Positions 7,367 through 14,472 of a stretch of 15,834 bases of DNA are shown here, one piece after another. Source of the DNA: an uncultured Eubacteriales bacterium. Its GTDB lineage: Bacteria > Bacillota > Clostridia > Oscillospirales > Oscillospiraceae. Where the stretch lies: NCBI GenBank assembly GCA_902492005.1, contig CABUJV010000046.1:1-15834 (forward strand), in the 5' to 3' direction. The notes beneath the pieces were generated by a model. The model did no database searches, had not been told where the DNA came from, and was given only the letters and a program-made list of their open reading frames with translations. The stretch's first letter is position 1. Every line of letters starts with the position of its first letter. A program made the translations under genes and the position numbers.

Positions 7367-7372
7367 AGGAGG
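7367..7372 (+). promoter_or_regulatory. Ribosome binding site of rplS
   Basis: A perfect AGGAGG lies 10 nt before ATG 7383. It decides the start over in-frame candidates at 7296 (GTG) and 7350 (ATG). The ATG at 7375 is out of frame and too close. Confidence 0.85.
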
Positions 7373-7382
7373 AAATGGAACC

Positions 7383-7724
7383 ATGGATCTGATGCAGACA
7401 TTCTCTGAGAAGTACAAGAAAGCCGAACCTCCCAAGGTGGAGGTGGGCGATACCGTCCGCGTGCACATCAAGGTCAAGGAAGGCAACCGTGAGCGTATTC
7501 AGGTCTTCGAAGGCACCGTCATCGCCAAAAAGCACGGCGGCATCGAGGAGACCTTCACCGTCCGCCGCATCTCCTACGGCATCGGCGTGGAGAAGGTGTT
7601 CCCCCTGCACTCTCCCGTGATCGAGAAGATCGAGACTGTCCGCGCCGGTAAGGTGCGCCGGGCCAAGCTCTATTACCTGCGCGACCGCGTTGGCAAGAGC
7701 GCCAAGATCAAGGAGAAGCTGTAA
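7383..7724 (+). CDS. rplS: 50S ribosomal protein L19
   Basis: Structural protein at the interface of the 30S and 50S subunits. It has 113 residues, close to the usual 115. Family hallmarks are VEVGDTVRVHIKVKEGNRER near the N-terminus, FEGTVIAKKHGG, TFTVRRISYGIGVEKVFPLHSP, and the C-terminal basic segment RRAKLYYLRDRVGKSAKIKE. It has its own promoter, leader and terminator. In B. subtilis rplS is followed by rbgA and rnhB, as here, which supports the assignment of all three. Confidence 0.98.
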   Translation: MDLMQTFSEKYKKAEPPKVEVGDTVRVHIKVKEGNRERIQVFEGTVIAKKHGGIEETFTVRRISYGIGVEKVFPLHSPVIEKIETVRAGKVRRAKLYYLRDRVGKSAKIKEKL

Positions 7725-7737
7725 GAGTGACTGCCGG

Positions 7738-7765
7738 AAAAGGAGCGGGAAACCGCTCCTTTTTT
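7738..7765 (+). terminator. Intrinsic terminator of rplS
   Basis: AGGAGCGG (7741-7748), a GAAA tetraloop (7749-7752) and CCGCTCCT (7753-7760) followed by five T (7761-7765). Three A at 7738-7740 can extend the stem. This is the clearest terminator in the window. Confidence 0.93.
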
Positions 7766-7802
7766 GTATATTGTGGATAGGGCAGAAAATGTGCCGCGGA
7801 CC

Positions 7803-7831
7803 TTTTCAAACCTCTAGATGTTGTGTATAAT
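7803..7831 (+). promoter_or_regulatory. Sigma-A type promoter of the rbgA operon
   Basis: TTTTCA (7803-7808, 4 of 6 to TTGACA), 17 nt, then a perfect TATAAT (7826-7831). The start would be near 7838, about 39 nt before rbgA. Lying just after the rplS terminator, it probably drives the six-gene run to 12830. Confidence 0.75.
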
Positions 7832-7876
7832 AAAGCATTATGATAAAGTGCAGAATGGAGAGGAGCGGGAAACGCC

Positions 7877-8776
7877 ATGGACATCCACTGGTACCCGGGG
7901 CACATGACCAAGACCCGGCGCATGATCCAGGCCGATCTGAAGCTGGTGGACCTGGTGGCGGAGGTCATTGACGCCCGCATCCCCATCTCCAGCCGGAATC
8001 CCGACATTGACGAGCTGGTGGGGGACAAGCCCCGGCTCATCATCCTGAACCGGGCCGACCAAGCCGATCCGGAACAGACCAAGGCCTGGACCCGCTGGTT
8101 TAAGGAAAAGGGCTGCGCCGTCCTGGAGACCGACAGCAAAACGGGCGGCGGGGTGAACCAGTTTTCCGCCGTCATCCAGGACGTGCTTCGGGAGCAGATC
8201 ACCCGCTGGCGGGAAAAAGGCCAGGTAGGCCGTCCGGTGCGAGTGATGGTGGTGGGGGTGCCCAATGTGGGCAAATCTACCTTTATCAATAAAGTGGCGA
8301 AGCGAAAATCGGCCAAGGCGGGAGACCGCCCCGGGGTCACCCGCGGGAAGCAGTGGGTGGCGGTGGCCGCGGGACTGGACCTGCTGGACACGCCCGGTAT
8401 CCTGTGGCCCAAGTTCGAGGACCAGACGGTGGGGCGGAACCTGGCTTTTACCGGCGCCATCAAGGACGAGGTGATGGACGCCGAGACGCTGGCCTGCTAT
8501 CTGATGGAGACGCTGGCAGAGCGCTACCCTCAGGCGCTGCTGGAGCGCTACAAGCTGGAGCTGCCTCCCCGGGCAGAGTACGAGGGGGCGGGGCCGCTCT
8601 CCTATGGCTACGATCTGCTGGAACGGGCCGCGCGAAAGCGCGGATTCCTCATTTCCGGCGGTGAGCCGGATACCGAGCGCATGGCCAAGGTACTGCTGGA
8701 TGAATTTCGGGCTGGTAAGCTGGGGCGCTTTACCCTGGAGACACCGGAAGGAGCGGCGGCATATGACAACGTCTGA
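7877..8776 (+). CDS. rbgA: Ribosome biogenesis GTPase RbgA (YlqF)
   Basis: Circularly permuted GTPase needed for late 50S assembly. It has 299 residues (B. subtilis about 282). The N-terminal WYPGHM (5-10) is family-specific. Motif order is permuted as expected: G4 first (58-61), then a G5-like segment near 85, then G1 GVPNVGKS (127-134), G2 Thr near 155 and G3 DTPG (171-174). A C-terminal helical domain that binds rRNA follows. G4 reads NRAD instead of the usual NKxD, so Lys is replaced by Arg; all other GTPase motifs look normal. The ribosome site AGGAG (7861-7865) is 11 nt from ATG. It overlaps rnhB by 14 nt, and the rplS-rbgA-rnhB order matches B. subtilis. Confidence 0.95.
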   Translation: MDIHWYPGHMTKTRRMIQADLKLVDLVAEVIDARIPISSRNPDIDELVGDKPRLIILNRADQADPEQTKAWTRWFKEKGCAVLETDSKTGGGVNQFSAVIQDVLREQITRWREKGQVGRPVRVMVVGVPNVGKSTFINKVAKRKSAKAGDRPGVTRGKQWVAVAAGLDLLDTPGILWPKFEDQTVGRNLAFTGAIKDEVMDAETLACYLMETLAERYPQALLERYKLELPPRAEYEGAGPLSYGYDLLERAARKRGFLISGGEPDTERMAKVLLDEFRAGKLGRFTLETPEGAAAYDNV

Positions 8777-9365
8777 TCTCTGGAGGGTGGAGCGGGAATG
8801 CCGGGCGCAGGGGCTGCGGCGAATCTGCGGAGCCGACGAGGCGGGCGCCGGCCCGTTGGCCGGAGACGTATACGCCGCCGCGGTGATCCTGCCCCATGAA
8901 TGCCTGCTCGAGGGCCTCAACGACTCCAAGCAGGTGACTCCCAAGAAACGGGACCGGCTCTTTGACGAAATCCGGGAGAAGGCGGTAGCCTGGGCAGTGG
9001 CGTCGGTGGATGCCGCCGTGATTGATGAGATCAACATCCTCAATGCCCGCCTTCTGGCCATGGAGCGGGCCATTCAGGCGCTGGACCCTCCGCCGGATTT
9101 CGCCCTGATCGACGGCAACCGGGACGCGGGGATTACCTGCCCCCACCGGACTCTAGTCAAAGGGGACAGCCGCAGTGCCAACATCGCGGCGGCCTCCATC
9201 CTGGCCAAGGTCAGCCGGGACCGCTACATGGAGCAGATGGCGGCGCTCTATCCCCAGTATGAGTTTGAGCGCCACAAGGGCTACCCCACCAAACGCCACT
9301 ACGAGCTGCTGCGGCAGTATGGGCCCTGTCCCATCCACCGCAGGAGCTTTCTGAAGAAGCTGTGA
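8763..9365 (+). CDS. rnhB: Ribonuclease HII
   Basis: Cuts RNA in RNA-DNA hybrids and starts removal of single ribonucleotides from DNA. The start ATG 8763 follows GGAAGGAG (8746-8753) by 9 nt and gives 200 residues, the normal size. The DEDD metal site is complete: D25, E26, D117 and D153. Family blocks are LNDSKQ, KGDSRSANIAAASILAKVSRDR and HKGYPT. The segment after the first Asp-Glu reads GAG (28-30) where RNase HII normally has GRG, the motif that senses the ribonucleotide 2'-OH. RNase HIII usually has GTG, but size and other motifs fit HII. Overlaps rbgA by 14 nt and yraN by 4 nt. Confidence 0.94.
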   Translation: MTTSDLWRVERECRAQGLRRICGADEAGAGPLAGDVYAAAVILPHECLLEGLNDSKQVTPKKRDRLFDEIREKAVAWAVASVDAAVIDEINILNARLLAMERAIQALDPPPDFALIDGNRDAGITCPHRTLVKGDSRSANIAAASILAKVSRDRYMEQMAALYPQYEFERHKGYPTKRHYELLRQYGPCPIHRRSFLKKL

Positions 9366-9730
9366 GCGGGGAAAGCACCCGGCTGCTGGGCCGCTGGGGA
9401 GAGGCCCTAGTGGCCGAGCACCTGCGGCGGCGAGGCTTTCGGATTTTGGCGGCCGGTTGGCAATGCCGGTACGGTGAGATCGACCTGATTGCGGAAAATG
9501 AACAGTATATCCTCTTTACAGAGGTAAAGCTGCGGAAAAGCGCCGCCTTTGCCCCAGCGCGGGCCTTTGTGGACCGGCGGAAGCAGGACAGGCTGCGAAC
9601 GACGGCGGAGCTCTATCTGGCACAGTTTCCCACCGGGAAGCAGCCCAGGTTCGATGTGGCTGAGGTCTACGCGCCGCAGGGGACCGCCACCCGGGCCCCG
9701 GAAATCCATTACATAGAGGATGCGTTTTAA
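9362..9730 (+). CDS. yraN: YraN/UPF0102 family protein, nuclease-like fold
   Basis: A 122-residue member of the UPF0102 family, which has a restriction-endonuclease-like fold; its cellular role is not established. Family hallmarks visible are GRWGEALVAEHL near the start, YGEIDLIAENE near 42-52, and FTEVKLR near 57-63, with the E-D-ExK pattern of that fold. It starts at GTG 9362 overlapping the rnhB stop (GTGA). A possible ribosome site, AGGAG at 9342-9346, is rather far (15 nt), so expression probably depends on coupling to rnhB. yraN is often found beside rnhB in bacteria. Confidence 0.9.
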   Translation: MSGESTRLLGRWGEALVAEHLRRRGFRILAAGWQCRYGEIDLIAENEQYILFTEVKLRKSAAFAPARAFVDRRKQDRLRTTAELYLAQFPTGKQPRFDVAEVYAPQGTATRAPEIHYIEDAF

Positions 9731-10666
9731 GTGGAAGTATTCGACGGGCACTGTGACACCATACTGTGCTGCTACCTGGAGGGCGGGGGCTTGCGGGAGC
9801 GTCCAGGCCATCTGGACCTGACCCGAACCCGGAAATTCAGCCGCTATGCCCAGTTCTTTGCCTGCTTTGGAGCGCCGGAGGACATGCCGGGACGGCCCTT
9901 ATGGGAGGTCTTCCAGGAAGAGGTGGCCCTCTTCCGGCGGGAGATGGCGCAAAACGCCGATCGGGTAGTTTTCTGCCGCAGCGGAAGGGAGGCGGAGGCC
10001 GCCTTCGCCGGAGGCCGGGCGGCGGCCTTTCTGTCCGCCGAGGGGGCGGAGCTGCTGGACTGCGATCTGGACAAGCTCCGTCAGGCCTATGCGTGGGGCG
10101 TGCGGGCGGTGAACCTGACCTGGAACCATCCCAACGCGCTATCCGGCACCAACGCCGAGGAGCGGGAGCGAGGACTCAGCGCTCAGGGGCGGGCCTTTGT
10201 GCAGGAGATGCAGCGGCTGGGGATGCTGGTGGATGTCTCCCATCTGTCCGACCCGGGCTTCTGGGATGTGATGGAAATCGCGGGAAAGCCCATATTTGCC
10301 AGCCATTCCAACGCACGGGACGTATTTTTCGACACCAGAAACTTGACCGATGCGCAATTTACTGCCATAATAAAAAACAATGGCGTTGCCGGACTGAATC
10401 TGTACGCCGGTTTTTTAGGCAGGGCGGCGGATCTGGACACCGTAACCAGACATCTGGAGCATTTCCTGGCGCTGGGCGGAGAGCGAAATCTCTCCCTGGG
10501 CGGCGATTGGGACGGGTGTACGGTCCTGCCAGAGGGGATAGAGGGCATTCAGGATCTGGACCGGCTTTATGAGCATTTGCTGCGCCGCAATTATCACGAA
10601 GAGCTGGTGCGGGGTATTTTTTATTCTAATTTGATGAGGGTAGTGAGTGAAGTATGCAATACGTAA
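9731..10666 (+). CDS. Peptidase M19 family dipeptidase (renal dipeptidase-like)
   Basis: Zinc dipeptidase cleaving dipeptides, sometimes with a D-residue. It has 311 residues, without a signal peptide, so it is probably cytoplasmic. The binuclear metal site is complete: H7-x-D9 in DGHCDT, E104 in SAEGAE, H171 in VDVSHLSD, H192 in ASHSNAR, and D259 in GGDWDG. The GTG start directly abuts the yraN stop; GAGG at 9716-9719 lies 11 nt before it. Its end overlaps thrC by 13 nt. Physiological substrates are unknown; a role in peptide recycling is inference. Confidence 0.92.
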   Translation: MEVFDGHCDTILCCYLEGGGLRERPGHLDLTRTRKFSRYAQFFACFGAPEDMPGRPLWEVFQEEVALFRREMAQNADRVVFCRSGREAEAAFAGGRAAAFLSAEGAELLDCDLDKLRQAYAWGVRAVNLTWNHPNALSGTNAEERERGLSAQGRAFVQEMQRLGMLVDVSHLSDPGFWDVMEIAGKPIFASHSNARDVFFDTRNLTDAQFTAIIKNNGVAGLNLYAGFLGRAADLDTVTRHLEHFLALGGERNLSLGGDWDGCTVLPEGIEGIQDLDRLYEHLLRRNYHEELVRGIFYSNLMRVVSEVCNT

Positions 10667-12141
10667 GTACGAGAAATAAGCTGCGGCGTTGCTCAGCCTC
10701 CGAGGCCATCGCCCAGGGCTTGGCCCCCGACGGCGGACTTCTGACGCCGGAGGTGCTGCCAAAGCTGTCCCCAAACGGACTGACCACCATGACGGACATG
10801 TCCTATCAGCAGCGGGCGGTCTTCGTCATGAACTCTTTCCTGGAGGACTTCACCGCTTCTGAGCTGTCCAGCTACGCCAACCACGCCTATGGGCCGGACA
10901 AGTTCGACGTAAAGGAAGTAGCCCCCGTCCGTGCGGTGGACGACGGCACCTACTGCCTGGAGCTGTGGCACGGGCCTACCTGCGCCTTTAAGGATCTGGC
11001 CCTGCAGATGCTGCCCCACCTCCTGTCCGCCTCGCTGGGAAAGAACGAGGAAAAAAAGACGGTCTGCATCCTGGTGGCCACCTCCGGCGATACCGGAAAG
11101 GCCGCCCTGGAGGGCTTCAGAGATGTGGACAAGACCCGCATCCTGGTGTTCTACCCGAAGGACGGTGTCTCTGACATCCAGCAGCTCCAGATGCGCACCC
11201 AGGAGGGCGGCAACGTTGGGGTCTGCGCCGTGGTGGGCAACTTCGACGACGCCCAGACCGGCGTGAAGCGGCTGTTCTCCGACGAGAGCCTGCGGGAAAC
11301 GCTGGCCGAGCGCGGCTATTTCTTCTCCTCGGCCAACTCCATCAACTGGGGCCGTATCCTTCCCCAGGTGGTGTATTACATCTCGGCCTACTGTGATCTG
11401 CTGCGGGAGGGCAAGGTGCAGAAGGGGGAAGCGGTCAACATCTGTGTGCCCACCGGCAACTTCGGCAATATTCTTTCGGCCTACTACGCCGGGCAGATGG
11501 GCGTGCCCATCCACAAGCTGATCTGCGCCTCCAACCGCAACAACGTCCTCACGGACTTTCTGCAGACCGGCGTGTACGACCGGAACCGCACGTTCTACAA
11601 CACCATGTCTCCCTCCATGGATATCCTCATCTCCTCCAATCTGGAGCGGATGCTCTTCGAGTTTACCGAGCACGACGACGAGAAGGTGCGGGGCTATATG
11701 GAGGCCCTGGCCCAGACCGGCCGGTATGAGGTGAGCGAGACGGTCAAAAAGAAGCTGGAACGCCATTTCGCCGCTGGCTGCTGCGACGACGGCGCCACCC
11801 AGGCTATGATCGCCAAAATGTGGACCGAGCGCCGCTATCTCATTGACACCCACACCGCCGTGGCCTTCCATGTGCTGGAGCAGTACCGGGCCGAGACGGG
11901 GGACGCCACGCCCACCATTGTGGTCTCCACGGCCAGCCCCTTCAAGTTCTGTGACAATGTTCTGGGCGCCCTCGGGGTCCGCGAGCTGGCAGACGGTACG
12001 GCCATCCTGGACCAGCTTGCCGAGGTCACCGGCGTGCCGGCGCCCGCGCCTCTGGCCGCGCTGGCCGGCAAGGCCGTGCGGTTCGACCAGGTGGTGGAAA
12101 AGGACCACATGGTGGACCAGGTGCTGGAGATGCTCAAATAA
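10654..12141 (+). CDS. thrC: Threonine synthase
   Basis: PLP enzyme converting O-phosphohomoserine to threonine, the last step of the pathway. The 495-residue protein is of the long type. The N-terminal YVSTRN and GLAPDGGLLTPE are diagnostic. The PLP lysine is K113 in CAFKDLALQ, followed by ATSGDTGKAA (142-151) and the cofactor-phosphate loop PTGNFGN (267-273). The other pathway genes (hom, thrB) are not adjacent; instead it sits inside a ribosome/RNA gene run. The start lies within the dipeptidase end, with only a weak GAGGG at 10636-10640, so coupling is likely. Its stop overlaps the next start by one base (TAATG). Confidence 0.97.
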   Translation: MQYVSTRNKLRRCSASEAIAQGLAPDGGLLTPEVLPKLSPNGLTTMTDMSYQQRAVFVMNSFLEDFTASELSSYANHAYGPDKFDVKEVAPVRAVDDGTYCLELWHGPTCAFKDLALQMLPHLLSASLGKNEEKKTVCILVATSGDTGKAALEGFRDVDKTRILVFYPKDGVSDIQQLQMRTQEGGNVGVCAVVGNFDDAQTGVKRLFSDESLRETLAERGYFFSSANSINWGRILPQVVYYISAYCDLLREGKVQKGEAVNICVPTGNFGNILSAYYAGQMGVPIHKLICASNRNNVLTDFLQTGVYDRNRTFYNTMSPSMDILISSNLERMLFEFTEHDDEKVRGYMEALAQTGRYEVSETVKKKLERHFAAGCCDDGATQAMIAKMWTERRYLIDTHTAVAFHVLEQYRAETGDATPTIVVSTASPFKFCDNVLGALGVRELADGTAILDQLAEVTGVPAPAPLAALAGKAVRFDQVVEKDHMVDQVLEMLK

Positions 12142-12830
12142 TGGCGCTGTTCGCCATTGGAGATACGCACCTCTCACTGGGCGCAAACAAGCCGATGGAT
12201 GTGTTCGGAGGCGGCTGGACCGGCTATGTGGACAAGCTGGCCGCCGGGTTCCGGGAGCTGGTGGCGCCGGGGGACACGGTGGTCATCGCCGGGGACGTCT
12301 CCTGGGGGATGAGTCTGGAGGAGGCGGAAAATGATTTCGCCTTCCTGGACGCACTGCCCGGGAAGAAGCTGCTGCTTAAGGGCAATCATGACTACTGGTG
12401 GACCACGGCGTCCAAAATGACCCGCTTTTTTGCCGAACACGGCTTTACGACTCTGGAAATCCTCCACAACAATTGCCACTTTTATGGGGAGAACGCCCTG
12501 TGCGGGACCCGGGGCTGGTTTTACGAGGAGGACCAGAGCGGCCATAACGAGAAGGTGTTCAATCGGGAGCTCATCCGGTTGGAGACGTCGCTGAAGGCGG
12601 CGGGGGAGCGGCGGAAGCTGTGTTTTCTACACTACCCGCCCTGCTACGAGGGCTACCGTTGTCCGGAGATCATTGCGCTGATGGAGCGCTACGGCGTGGA
12701 GGACTGTTATTACGGCCACCTCCACGGCGGCAGCCACCGCCTGGCGGCACAGGGCAGGCAGGGAAGCCTGTCTTACCATCTGATTTCGGCGGATTTTCTA
12801 GGCTTCCGTCCGCTGAAGATCATGGACTGA
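12141..12830 (+). CDS. Calcineurin-like metallophosphoesterase
   Basis: A 229-residue cytoplasmic phosphoesterase with the full two-metal set: D8 and H10 in GDTH, D52 in GDVSW, N82-H83 in GNHD, H164 in HYPP, and H193/H195 in GHLHG. Substrate unknown; family members act on phosphoproteins, nucleotides, lipids or nucleic acids. Last gene of the rbgA run, starting at TAATG where it overlaps thrC by 1 nt; GGAG at 12126-12129 serves as ribosome site. No odd residues seen. Confidence 0.92.
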   Translation: MALFAIGDTHLSLGANKPMDVFGGGWTGYVDKLAAGFRELVAPGDTVVIAGDVSWGMSLEEAENDFAFLDALPGKKLLLKGNHDYWWTTASKMTRFFAEHGFTTLEILHNNCHFYGENALCGTRGWFYEEDQSGHNEKVFNRELIRLETSLKAAGERRKLCFLHYPPCYEGYRCPEIIALMERYGVEDCYYGHLHGGSHRLAAQGRQGSLSYHLISADFLGFRPLKIMD

Positions 12831-12848
12831 GGGCGGTTTCGTTTTTTT
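12806..12848 (+). terminator. Possible terminator ending the rbgA operon
   Basis: CCGTCC (12806-12811) pairs with GGGCGG (12831-12836, one G-T pair), then TTTCGTTTTTTT (12837-12848). The left arm lies inside the phosphoesterase gene and the loop is long (19 nt), so strength is uncertain. A second A/T-only stem at 12843-12856 (T6 with A6) is weak. Confidence 0.35.
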
Positions 12849-12868
12849 CTGAAAAAAGAGTGGAAAAA

Positions 12869-12898
12869 TTCACAATTATCTGATAGTATATGTAAGAT
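12869..12898 (+). promoter_or_regulatory. Candidate promoter of tig
   Basis: TTCACA (12869-12874, 5 of 6 to TTGACA), 18 nt, TAAGAT (12893-12898, 4 of 6). The A/T-rich stretch 12841-12905 contrasts with the surroundings and fits a promoter. An alternative pair, TGGAAA (12861) with TAGTAT (12884), cannot be excluded. A hairpin GTGCC (12908-12912)/GGCAC (12920-12924) follows in the leader. Confidence 0.45.
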
Positions 12899-12948
12899 TC
12901 TGATTAGGTGCCTGCACAGGGCACGAAATTGCAGGAGGAAGTAAGCAG

Positions 12949-14355
12949 ATGAACGTCAAGAGTAGAGAGAACGTAGAGAACAGCGCCGTAGAGCTGGTCA
13001 TCGAGGTCGGGGCTCAGGAGTTTGAGGCCGCGCTGGACAAGGTCTACAGGAAACAGCGGGGCAGCATCGCCGTCCCCGGTTTCCGGAAGGGTAAGGCCCC
13101 CCGGAAGATCATCGAGGGTATGTACGGCTCCGGCGTGTTCTATGAGGACGCCATCGAAGCGCTTTATCCCTCCGCTTATGCCGAGGCCGTGGAGCAGGAG
13201 AAGCTGGACGTGGTGGCCTACCCCAAGGTCGAAGTCCTGGAGGCGGGTAAGGACGGCTTTACCTTTAAGGCCGTGGTCACCGTCCGCCCCGAGGCCAAGA
13301 TCGGTACGTACAAGGGTCTGAGCGCCGAGAAGGAAGAGGTCGCCGTCACCGACGAGGACATTGAAAATGAGCTCAAGCCCTATATCGAGCGCGCGACCCG
13401 CCTGGTCAATGTGGAGCGCGAGGCCAAGATGGGCGATACCGTCCTGCTGGACTTCGAGGGCTTTGACAATGGCGTGCCCTTCGAGGGCGGCAAGGCCGAG
13501 AACCACGCCCTGGAGCTGGGCTCCCACTCCTTTGTTCCCGGCTTTGAAGAGGGGGTCGTGGGTCTGAAGCCCGGCGATGAGAAGGACATTGACGTCACCT
13601 TCCCCGAGGACTATCACGCCGACCTGGCCGGTAAGCCCGTGGTGTTCAAGATCAAGGTCCACGAGGTGAAGGAGCCCCAGGCCCCTGTGGTGGACGACGA
13701 GTTTGCCAAGGACGTGTCCGAGTTCGACACGCTGGACGAGTTCAAGAAGGACCTGGGCGACAAGCTGAAGGAGCGCCGCCAGGCCCAGGCGGACCGCGCC
13801 TATGAGGACGCCCTCATGGACCAGGTGGTGGGGGCCCTCGAGGTGGAGCTGCCCGACGCTATGGTGGACTACCGTGCTGAGCAGATGGTGCAGGATTATG
13901 CCCAGCGCATCACCAGCCAGGGCATTCCCTTTGAAAAGTATCTGGAAATGACCGGCCAGACCATGGATACGATGAAGGAGCCGGCCAAGGAGTCCGCCGT
14001 CAAGCAGATCAAGTATGAGATGGCAATGGACGCCGTGGCTGCGGCCGAGGGTATCGCCATCTCCGACGAGGAGCTGGATGCTGAGTACCAGTCCCTGGCC
14101 GACCAGTACAAGATGGAGCTGGACCAGGTGAAGGCGCTGGCTCCCGCCGAGGACGTCAAGACCACACTGCTGCGCCGGAAGGCTATTGACGTGATCAAGG
14201 ACAGCGCCAAGGCCGGCAAGGCCAAGAAGCCCGCCGCAAAGAAAGCCGCCAAGAAGACGGAGGGCGAGGACGAGGCCGCCGAGGAAAAACCGAAGAAGAA
14301 GGCTGCGTCCAAGAAGAAGGCCGAGATGGAAGAAGAGCCCAAGGCCGAGGAATAA
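12949..14355 (+). CDS. tig: Trigger factor, ribosome-bound chaperone
   Basis: Binds nascent chains at the ribosome exit and can act as peptidyl-prolyl isomerase. It has 468 residues. The N-terminal ribosome-docking signature GFRKGKAP is at 44-51. The FKBP-type domain spans about 157-240 (GDTVLLDFEG, PGFEEGVVGLKPGDE). The helical C-terminal chaperone domain runs to about 418. After that comes a tail of about 50 residues made almost only of Lys, Ala and Glu, with the Lys mostly first and the Glu last. Such a tail is absent from E. coli trigger factor (432 residues). Start is fixed by AGGAGG (12933-12938), 10 nt before ATG. Followed by clpP and clpX as in many bacteria. Confidence 0.97.
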   Translation: MNVKSRENVENSAVELVIEVGAQEFEAALDKVYRKQRGSIAVPGFRKGKAPRKIIEGMYGSGVFYEDAIEALYPSAYAEAVEQEKLDVVAYPKVEVLEAGKDGFTFKAVVTVRPEAKIGTYKGLSAEKEEVAVTDEDIENELKPYIERATRLVNVEREAKMGDTVLLDFEGFDNGVPFEGGKAENHALELGSHSFVPGFEEGVVGLKPGDEKDIDVTFPEDYHADLAGKPVVFKIKVHEVKEPQAPVVDDEFAKDVSEFDTLDEFKKDLGDKLKERRQAQADRAYEDALMDQVVGALEVELPDAMVDYRAEQMVQDYAQRITSQGIPFEKYLEMTGQTMDTMKEPAKESAVKQIKYEMAMDAVAAAEGIAISDEELDAEYQSLADQYKMELDQVKALAPAEDVKTTLLRRKAIDVIKDSAKAGKAKKPAAKKAAKKTEGEDEAAEEKPKKKAASKKKAEMEEEPKAEE

Positions 14356-14371
14356 GCAGGTATTGTTTCAG

Positions 14372-14387
14372 CTGCGGCAGTCCGCAG
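14372..14387 (+). other. Small perfect hairpin between tig and clpP
   Basis: CTGCGG (14372-14377), CAGT loop, CCGCAG (14382-14387). No T-run follows, so it is not a standard terminator. Downstream, TATACT at 14431-14436 could be a -10 box, but I see no convincing -35 at 16-18 nt. clpP may be transcribed mainly from the tig promoter. Confidence 0.45.
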
Positions 14388-14472
14388 ATGAGTATGGAGC
14401 GAAACAAGGAATAATGTTCCAGCCCCCGGGTATACTTTCTTAGCGTGACTGCCACAAAAAGGAGAGCATATT

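Noticed and set aside
7296..7382. N-terminal extension or leader peptide in frame with rplS
   Set aside because: Neither GTG 7296 nor ATG 7350 has a ribosome site, L19 proteins do not carry such an extension, and AGGAGG points to ATG 7383.
14404..14424. Short GGAA/TTCC inverted repeat upstream of clpP as a repressor operator
   Set aside because: The arms are only four bases and do not match the CtsR or HrcA operators I know; chance is likely.
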